Assembly (NCBI GenBank): GCA_002385675.1
Contig: DGDY01000303.1
Location: forward strand, 11,382 to 30,911
Source of the DNA: Anaerolineales bacterium UBA3940
Lineage (GTDB): Bacteria; Chloroflexota; Anaerolineae; Aggregatilineales; UBA3940
DNA: 19,530 bases
Direction: 5' to 3'
The position numbers and the translations under genes were made by a program. Below are positions 13,688 through 19,530 of the stretch, piece by piece (the first letter of the stretch is position 1; every line of letters begins with the position of its first letter). Under the pieces are notes generated by a model. That model saw only the letters and a list, made by a program, of their open reading frames with translations. It did not search any database and was not told where the DNA came from.

Positions 13688-16600
13688 CTACTCGGGGATG
13701 ATAGCCGCGTCATACAGCGGGCCATCGTCCACAGGCGCACCGTTCGGGCCCTGGTTGAGCGGTACGCCGACGAGCACCACGCCGCTGCAGCTCCCGCCCT
13801 GGCCATCCGTGGCGGTGAAGCTGACATGGTACACGCGCCCGTTGCCATTACCCGCGCGCTCGGCGCGCAGTTCAACCACCGATGTGCCGATGCCCTGGGC
13901 GTCGGGCGCGAAGTTACCGCTGCCCGGGCCGAGAACCGGCTCATCCTGGAAGACACTGGTGATGGTAATGGTCACCGGGTCGCCGTCGGGGTCTGTCACA
14001 CCGAGGATCTCGACCGGCACGAACTGGTGGTTCGCGGGCCAGAGCGACGCGACGCTGGGCATCGCGCCCGTGCAGACCGGCGGCGCGTTTGTCGGGAAGG
14101 ACAGCCCGACGATCACCGGGTCATGGTCGGAGGAGCGGAACTCGTTCGGCTCGAAGAGCGCATCCTGCGGGTCCTTCTTGAAGGTCATGTCATAGTCGAT
14201 GATGTCCGGCTCGTCGGTGTTGATGTGCCACGCCATCGCGCCGGTCACGAAGGGCAGGATGGGCTGGCTCGCCAGGGCGTAGTCCAGATAGCCAAGCTGG
14301 CCGTCGAAGACGTACGTGTAGGCGAACTCGCCCTCGAACTCGAACAGCAGGTCGGTGTAGTCGTCACCCGTGCCGAGCGTGTCGTCCGCACCCGCGCGAA
14401 TGGCGTCGATCGGGTCTTCCTTATCGTAGGCGTTGAGGTCGCCGATGATCAGGTAGTTGCCGCTCGTGTCCCCGGTCGGGTTGGTCGCCAGCCAGTCGAC
14501 GAGCGCCCGCGCACCCAGCGTGCGGGTGAGGTTGCAGTTGCCCTGCACCGGGTCGTCATCGCCGGGGCCGCACGCCGAGCCCTTCGACTTCAGGTGGTTG
14601 ACGACCACCGTGAAGGTCGCACCGCTGGCGGCGTCGGCGAAGGTCTGCGCGACCGCCGGGCGGCTCTTCTGCTCGCCCGTGCCCAGCGGGTCCGTGAAGG
14701 ACGGGTCGTCGAGGATTGCGACGCCGCCCACCGGCGTCACCGCGCCCGGCTTGTAGATGATGCCGACCGTGATCTCGTCCGTGCCGACCACGCCTGTATC
14801 GATATAGGCGTAGGTGCCCGCGCCGACCGCCGCGTTGAGCGCATCGACGAGGTTGGCGATGGCCGTGACGTTGTTCTCGATCTCCATCACGCCTACGACC
14901 TCGGCGTCAATCGCCGCCAGCGCGGCGACGATCTTGGCCTGCTGGCGCTGGAACTCCTCGGGGGTGTCCGCGCCACGGCTACCGAGCGTCGTGAAGTAGT
15001 TGAGCACGTTGAAGGCTGCTACCTGCAGGTCGCCGCCGACATCACCCGGCGCGCCGGGGCGCGGGTTCTGCGGGATGTAGTTCGCGCCTGCCGTCGGCTG
15101 GATGCGGTACAGGTCGAAGCGGAAGTCGAGCACGCCCGTCAGCCCCTGCACGATGTCGCCACCCCGGAAGCTGTTGTCCAGCGCGAACACCGCGCCGTTG
15201 GGGTGGATCGCCGGGTCGGGGTTCTCCTCGGAGCGCCCATCGTCAAGCGTGATGCACACGCTCGCGTTGTGCGCCGCTATCGCGTCAGCTTCCGGCGAGC
15301 CGGGCTCGGCGACCGCCGTCGGCTGGAACAGCCGCTCGGTGCAGACGAGGATCTCGCCGAAGCGGTCATAGTTGAAGTACTCGGAGATGACCAACTCCTG
15401 CGGGAACGTCACCAGCATGCCCTCGTAGCGCTCGAAGATGCTGGTATCGACCGTGGGGACCGGCACCGGGTCCGGCAGCGGGCCGCCCGTCGAGCAGATC
15501 TCCATGGCGGTGACGTTGGTCAGTTCGGTCATGCCGAAGAACTCTTGCACCGTGCCGGTCACACGCACGACATCGCCGGGGTTGACGTCAGCCACGCCCG
15601 GTGCAAAGACGAAGATGCCGTCTGAGGTTTCTTCATTGCCGTCGGCGTCCTCCGGCTCTTCCTGCAGGTAGAAGCCGTCGAGGTCGCTGTTGAACGGGTC
15701 GCCGTCAGCCTCCTGGAAGTCGCCCACCACGATGCCCTCGATGGTGTGCTGTTGGCCCACAAACGGGCTGCTCGGGCCTGCGCCCTGGATCTCGTGGATC
15801 AGGGTGGCGGGGTCTCCGCAGGTGAGGGGCGGGGGAGGCGGCTCATCCTCGCAGGCGTTGGCCGCGCCGGGGGTGTCGTCGCCACCGTTGAAGTTGCCGA
15901 TGCGCCAGCCGTCCTCACACTTGAAGACGTGGCCGGGGACGTTGCTGCCATCCGGCCCGACGGTCGTGTCACAGTAGGTCAGCTCGCTCGCGGCGGCGGT
16001 CAGCAGGGCGACGCACTCGACCACCTCTGACCAGGGAGTCACGTCAAGTACACCGTCGTCATCGGTGTCCAGGTCGGCGCCATCGCTGCCCGTGAAGTCG
16101 CGGACGAGCATGTGTGTCACGTTGTCGCTGTTCTCAAAGTTAAGGTTGGTCACCATGTCCGCCGTGCCGAACGTGAAGGTGCTCTCGGCGGCGACGAAGA
16201 AGCCGCTCGCCGGGATGACCTGGCCGGACAGGTTGACCACCACTTCGATCACGCCGCTGCCCTGTGCCGCCGTTCCATCGCCGATGACGATGTACGTCAG
16301 GCCGTCGAGGACCTCACCCGGCTCGCCGGTCAGCTCGAAGTACTCGTCGTTGTCCGTCGAGGGCTGGTCAATGCGGATCTCGCTCAGTGCGGCGACCGCC
16401 GGTTCGGTGGGTGGCTCGTCGTCGCAGGGGTTGGGAGCGCCCGGTGTGCCGTCAGGCGTGTCGAAGTTGAGCAGGTTGCCGTCGAACGTGCCGCCGGGGC
16501 CGTTCGGGCAGCGGAAGGTGCCGGAGGGCAGGAAGGTGCCGTCCGGGCCGAACACGACATCGGCGTAGGCGACATCGCCCGCGCCGCCGTCGGTGATTGT

Positions 16601-17101
16601 GATGCCGTCCACCACGCTCGTCCACGGGGTTGTGTCGAGCGTGCCGTCGTTGTCGACGTCCAGATCATCGTTCTGAGCGCCGGTGAAGTCCGTGACGAGC
16701 AGGTAGCTGGTGGTGCTGTTCTCGAAGGTGTCGTTCGGGAAGCCGAAGTCGGGAGTGATGCCGTAGGCAGCGGCACCTGCCGGGCTTGCACCCACCCAGT
16801 AGCCGTCATCGGGGATGGTCTGCCCGGCCAGCGACAGGGCGCGGTCGATGGTGCCCATCGCTGTGCCAGCGTCGGATTCGATGACGAGAAGGGTCAGGGA
16901 ACTGAGATCGGTGCCGGGCGTGCCGGCCAGTTCGATGAACTCCCAGTCCACGCTGGCGGTGCTTACCTGAATCTCGTTGATGACAACGTTCTCCACCTGC
17001 GCCGCACGGGCGGCGGGTGGAGCTGCAACAAGCACCAAGAGCAGTGCGGCCAGCATCAGCACGATCTGTGCGGGCCTTCGCTCTTTAAGGCTAGCTTGCA
17101 T
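13688..17101 (-). CDS. Secreted multidomain nuclease (ExeM/NucH-like)
   Basis: This 1137-residue exported nuclease probably degrades extracellular DNA. The signal peptide is about 1-34 (cut after ARAA). Two tandem lamin-tail-like domains (about 35-226 and 236-418) each carry a DxDxDG loop (DVDNDGTLD, DTDDDGVLD) that may bind Ca2+. An OB-like region (about 427-545) precedes an EEP nuclease domain (about 692-1002) with E740 (VMEIENN), H836 (VNHLKSKG), D888 and N890 (GDLNAY), and D992-H993 (SDHDP), a complete set. An Ig-like domain (about 1006-1112, starting near LWPANHQ) closes the chain; no TM anchor is seen. AGGAGG lies 10 nt before the ATG. It is monocistronic, with its own terminator. Confidence 0.93.
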   Translation of the reverse strand: MQASLKERRPAQIVLMLAALLLVLVAAPPAARAAQVENVVINEIQVSTASVDWEFIELAGTPGTDLSSLTLLVIESDAGTAMGTIDRALSLAGQTIPDDGYWVGASPAGAAAYGITPDFGFPNDTFENSTTSYLLVTDFTGAQNDDLDVDNDGTLDTTPWTSVVDGITITDGGAGDVAYADVVFGPDGTFLPSGTFRCPNGPGGTFDGNLLNFDTPDGTPGAPNPCDDEPPTEPAVAALSEIRIDQPSTDNDEYFELTGEPGEVLDGLTYIVIGDGTAAQGSGVIEVVVNLSGQVIPASGFFVAAESTFTFGTADMVTNLNFENSDNVTHMLVRDFTGSDGADLDTDDDGVLDVTPWSEVVECVALLTAAASELTYCDTTVGPDGSNVPGHVFKCEDGWRIGNFNGGDDTPGAANACEDEPPPPPLTCGDPATLIHEIQGAGPSSPFVGQQHTIEGIVVGDFQEADGDPFNSDLDGFYLQEEPEDADGNEETSDGIFVFAPGVADVNPGDVVRVTGTVQEFFGMTELTNVTAMEICSTGGPLPDPVPVPTVDTSIFERYEGMLVTFPQELVISEYFNYDRFGEILVCTERLFQPTAVAEPGSPEADAIAAHNASVCITLDDGRSEENPDPAIHPNGAVFALDNSFRGGDIVQGLTGVLDFRFDLYRIQPTAGANYIPQNPRPGAPGDVGGDLQVAAFNVLNYFTTLGSRGADTPEEFQRQQAKIVAALAAIDAEVVGVMEIENNVTAIANLVDALNAAVGAGTYAYIDTGVVGTDEITVGIIYKPGAVTPVGGVAILDDPSFTDPLGTGEQKSRPAVAQTFADAASGATFTVVVNHLKSKGSACGPGDDDPVQGNCNLTRTLGARALVDWLATNPTGDTSGNYLIIGDLNAYDKEDPIDAIRAGADDTLGTGDDYTDLLFEFEGEFAYTYVFDGQLGYLDYALASQPILPFVTGAMAWHINTDEPDIIDYDMTFKKDPQDALFEPNEFRSSDHDPVIVGLSFPTNAPPVCTGAMPSVASLWPANHQFVPVEILGVTDPDGDPVTITITSVFQDEPVLGPGSGNFAPDAQGIGTSVVELRAERAGNGNGRVYHVSFTATDGQGGSCSGVVLVGVPLNQGPNGAPVDDGPLYDAAIIPE

Positions 17102-17198
17102 GAACCGATTTCCTCCTGTAGGCCTTCATGATAAGGTACAAGACCTTGCTATGCTCACTTCGCTGTTGTTGTCTTCCGAGGATCGATCACTCCTGTGT

Positions 17199-17213
17199 GG
17201 TACTGTTAGTACC
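17199..17213. promoter_or_regulatory. Palindrome GGTACT-GTT-AGTACC before nuclease gene
   Basis: A perfect 6+3+6 inverted repeat lies in the leader of the nuclease gene. A second one, AAGGT-ACAAG-ACCTT, lies at 17133-17147. These are candidate operator or mRNA hairpin sites. Confidence 0.3.
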
Positions 17214-17273
17214 GACTTCGATGGGCCACCTCCTGTTTAAACCCAATGTCAAGTAGGGAAAATACCTATATTG

Positions 17274-17283
17274 TCATTCTAGT
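17274..17283 (-). promoter_or_regulatory. ACTAGAATGA box upstream of nuclease gene
   Basis: The minus-strand ACTAGAATGA with its following CA is identical to the -10 region of DUF11 copy 1. The hexamer 17 bp upstream (TTCCCG) is a poor -35, so the box may depend on an activator or not be used. It is the best promoter candidate in the divergent gap 17102-17593. Confidence 0.4.
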
Positions 17284-17476
17284 ATGAATTGTGAATTGCG
17301 GGAAGTGAGCGCGGCCCCGCACGCGCAGGAGGGTGGACCATCGTACCATGCGGGTGCTACTGTCCGTTAGGATAAGCAACACCGCGAATGAAATTCGGGG
17401 CTCCTCGGTGCGAGACAAGCAGCGGGGACAATATCGCTGCGACTGAACGTCGCGGCTACCGTTTTGGACACCGATT

Positions 17477-17506
17477 CACCCTCCTTGCGATGCGGGTGGG
17501 GGTGGG
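17477..17506. repeat. Second copy of the G/C-tract repeat core
   Basis: CACCC and GGGTG arms surround TGCGATGCGGG (17486-17496), an 11-bp exact match to the element at 120-130, with G-rich sequence after it in both. It lies about 90 bp before the LLM gene start. The copy is partial. Confidence 0.35.
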
Positions 17507-17593
17507 GTTCCTTCTCGGATGATACCACCTCCCCGGCTCGATACACTCAGGGCGCAACGACAGGCAGCGATAGGGCAGTGGGAGGGAGCAACC

Positions 17594-18523
17594 ATGCAGC
17601 AGGCGCGATTATCGCCACTCTTTGGCGTGAGTATTAGCCCCGCGACTGACAGCGTATCTGAGGCGTTCGAGCGGGCCCGGCTGGCGGACCAGCTCGGGCT
17701 GGACCTCATCACCAGTATGGACCACCCGTATAACGCCCGGCTGGTCGATACGTGGACGTTGCTCACGGCCCTCGCGACCGTCACGCGGCGGGTCCACGTT
17801 GCCACAAACGTAGCGAACCTGCCGCTGCGCCCGCCCGCGATGCTTGCCAAGCAGGCCGCGACGCTCGACGTGCTGAGCGGCGGACGCGTTGTGCTGGGGC
17901 TGGGCGCGGGCGCGTACTGGCAGGGCATCCGCGCGATGGGTGGGCCGATCCGCTCCGGCAGCGAGGCGTACCGCGCCTTCCGCGATGCGCTGTACATCAT
18001 CCGGGGCATGTGGGAGAACGCAGGCGGCTCGTTCAGCTATGAGGGTGATGTGTACCAGGTGCGGGGCGTGCGCCCTGGCCCGGCCCCGGCACACCGCATC
18101 CCCATCTGGGTCGGCGCATCCGGCCCCAGCATGCTGCGGCTCACCGGGCGGATGGCCGACGGCGTGATTGTGTCCAACACATACCATCCGCCGGAGCATT
18201 TGCTGGAGATCAACCGGCTGATCGATGAGGGCGCGGCGGTGGCAAGCCGCCAGCCCGGCGAGATCCGGCGAGCCTACAACATCATGGGCAGCATTGCGCT
18301 GACGCCCGCCATGCAGGCGAGCCAGACGGAGGAGGGCCTGCACGGCTCCGTCTGGTTCTGGATCGACGAACTGACCCGGCTCTACGAGATGTACGGGCAG
18401 GATGTCTTCATCTTCTGGCCCACCGGTGAGAACCCGCACGCGCAGATCCAGGCGTTTGCCAACGAGGTCGTCCCGGCGGTGCGGCGGCAGGTGTCGTCAC
18501 CACACCGCATGGGCGCGGAGTAG
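17594..18523 (+). CDS. LLM-class flavin/F420-dependent oxidoreductase
   Basis: This is a 309-residue, probably cytoplasmic TIM-barrel enzyme of the luciferase-like monooxygenase superfamily, which uses reduced F420 or FMN. The superfamily hallmark LDVLSGGRVVLGLGAG is at about 91-106, with an early GVSISPATDS strand and the later IPIWVGASGPSMLRL and ADGVIVS strands. The frame is open back to an ATG at 17519, but the ATG at 17594 has GGAGG about 8 nt upstream and begins with a sensible MQQARLSPLFGVSI, so I use it. It stands alone on plus between two minus genes, so neither substrate nor pathway can be inferred. F420 versus FMN is not decided by the sequence alone. Confidence 0.9.
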   Translation: MQQARLSPLFGVSISPATDSVSEAFERARLADQLGLDLITSMDHPYNARLVDTWTLLTALATVTRRVHVATNVANLPLRPPAMLAKQAATLDVLSGGRVVLGLGAGAYWQGIRAMGGPIRSGSEAYRAFRDALYIIRGMWENAGGSFSYEGDVYQVRGVRPGPAPAHRIPIWVGASGPSMLRLTGRMADGVIVSNTYHPPEHLLEINRLIDEGAAVASRQPGEIRRAYNIMGSIALTPAMQASQTEEGLHGSVWFWIDELTRLYEMYGQDVFIFWPTGENPHAQIQAFANEVVPAVRRQVSSPHRMGAE

Positions 18524-18550
18524 CGCCCCTCTCCACCCGGAGCGAGCCGG

Positions 18551-19530
18551 TCACCTGTCGCGGCAGTGCGGGTTGCTCGCGCCTGCCGGACCCTCGCAGA
18601 CGTGAGGGGGCACAGCGCCGTCACAGCCGCCTTCCGGGCAGGCGTTCGTCGGCTCGCCGGGCGGATCGGTTGGTGGATCAGCCGGCGGCTGATTGGTTGG
18701 TGGCGGATCCGCCGGTGGTGGGCCCGGTGGCGGATCGCCCGGCGGCGGATCGCCCGGCGGCGGGTTGCTCGGCGGTGGGTCTCTCGGCGGTGGGTTGCCC
18801 GGTGGCGGATCGTTTGGCGGGCCAATGCCTGCTCCTGGCGCAGGGGGCGGCTGGGCCGGGCCTGTATCGGACGCGTCCGGCGGGTTGTTGGGTGTCGGCG
18901 TTGCAGGCTGGTTGACCGGCTGCGCCCTCGCCGCAGGCGGGAAGAACGCACTCGCTGGCGGCCTGGTGGGCAGCGGTGAGGGTCGTGGGGTCGGCGAGAT
19001 GAACGGCGCGCCAATCAGCGGGCCGGGCTGCCTGGTACCCTCCGGCGTGGGCGTTGCCCCGGCGAGCGTTGGCGTGGGGCTTGTTGCCTCGGCGACCGGC
19101 GGCGCGGTCGGCTCAAGGTCCGGCTGTGGCTCCACGTTGAGCGGCTCGCCAATCCGGACTGTCAACTGATAACCGGCGGGAACGGTAGCGCCCTGGCCAT
19201 CGCTGCCAGTAACCCACACCAGACCCTCTTCGACAGCGACCTCGGTGGTGTTGTCGTCGATCACGCGCACGCTGAACACCGTGCCGCGCACGGATGTGGT
19301 CGAGGATGGCGTGCTGATCGTAAAGGCGTCGTCTGCCTCGATGAGCTGGTACACCCGGCTGAAAGCCTGCCCGGCAAACAGGAACAGCCGCACCCGGAGG
19401 CTGCCGGGGGTATCGGACAGTTCGACGATGTGGAGCAGCGCCTCTTCGGAGAGTTCGACCGTGCTACCGTCGCGCAGGCGGAGCGTGGCGGTGGCGCCCT
19501 CGCCAAGCTGGACGCTGTCGCCCGCGCTCA
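18551..19530 (-). CDS. FecR-domain surface protein with Pro-rich repeats (5' end missing)
   Basis: The reading frame runs off the right edge, so the N-terminus is absent. The visible 325 residues begin inside a FecR domain: DSVQLGEGATATLRLRDGS, then ISTPSSTTSVRGTVFSV and VEEGLVWVTGSDG. A Thr/Pro-rich region follows, then PPPxD/N repeats, and a tail with four Cys (NACPEGGC ... HVCEG ... HCRDR). FecR domains act as periplasmic sigma-regulator sensors in Proteobacteria but occur widely as stand-alone extracellular domains. With no sigma or TonB gene visible, a surface role is more likely here. A GTG at 19393 is internal to the domain, not a start. It converges with the LLM gene across 27 bp. Confidence 0.88.
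   Translation of the reverse strand, partial: SAGDSVQLGEGATATLRLRDGSTVELSEEALLHIVELSDTPGSLRVRLFLFAGQAFSRVYQLIEADDAFTISTPSSTTSVRGTVFSVRVIDDNTTEVAVEEGLVWVTGSDGQGATVPAGYQLTVRIGEPLNVEPQPDLEPTAPPVAEATSPTPTLAGATPTPEGTRQPGPLIGAPFISPTPRPSPLPTRPPASAFFPPAARAQPVNQPATPTPNNPPDASDTGPAQPPPAPGAGIGPPNDPPPGNPPPRDPPPSNPPPGDPPPGDPPPGPPPADPPPTNQPPADPPTDPPGEPTNACPEGGCDGAVPPHVCEGPAGASNPHCRDR
18731..18820 (-). repeat. Six 15-bp tandem repeats (PPPxD/N coding)
   Basis: Six units of exactly 15 bp follow one another, the first two identical and the rest with scattered changes. Each encodes five residues of the PPPGD type. Looser copies flank them on the left. Such in-frame repeats can change in number by slippage or recombination. 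Confidence 0.85.

Noticed and set aside
13667..15625. 652-residue plus-strand frame opposite the nuclease
   Set aside because: The minus strand encodes a complete EEP nuclease here; the plus frame is an Arg/Val/Ala-rich shadow.
18731..18820. CRISPR-like array
   Set aside because: The 15-bp units are directly adjacent without spacers and encode an in-frame Pro-rich repeat.
19391..19393. GTG as start of the FecR-domain gene
   Set aside because: The frame stays open upstream and encodes the beginning of the FecR domain, so this codon is an internal Val.

Overview
The window is GC-rich, mostly minus-strand DNA from a free-living bacterium. The gene mix suggests a member of the Chloroflexota, perhaps Anaerolineae-like: secreted DUF11 proteins with membrane anchors at both ends, a FecR-domain protein with a Pro-rich tail, an LLM-class oxidoreductase, a matrixin, a ClC protein with CBS and TrkA-C domains, and G/C-tract interspersed repeats. 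This placement is an inference from gene content; no rRNA or other marker gene is present.

Left third (1-6650, all minus): a repeat-like segment, a small DUF4177-like protein, RNase D translationally coupled to a CorA-type transporter (ATGA overlap), a membrane family-2 glycosyltransferase, and a ClC channel or transporter. These look like ordinary housekeeping and envelope genes.

Middle (6650-13230): a secreted matrixin-like metalloprotease on plus converges on two tandem paralogous DUF11 surface proteins on minus. The paralogs share sigma70-type promoters with 17-bp spacers, long leaders carrying a matching spaced sequence module, two blocks of perfect nucleotide identity near their 3' ends, and covarying terminator hairpins. 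A 56-residue membrane peptide gene follows.

Right third (13230-19530): a gene-free stretch holds what looks like an undescribed structured plus-strand RNA ending in a strong, otherwise orphan terminator. Then come a large secreted nuclease (two lamin-tail domains, OB-like domain, EEP nuclease, Ig-like tail) on minus, an LLM oxidoreductase on plus, and a FecR-domain protein on minus that runs off the right edge.

From 6.9 kb onward the theme is export: protease, surface adhesin-like proteins, extracellular DNase and a FecR surface protein. The candidate novelties are the structured RNA near 13.4-13.6 kb and the shared leader and promoter architecture of the secreted-protein genes.
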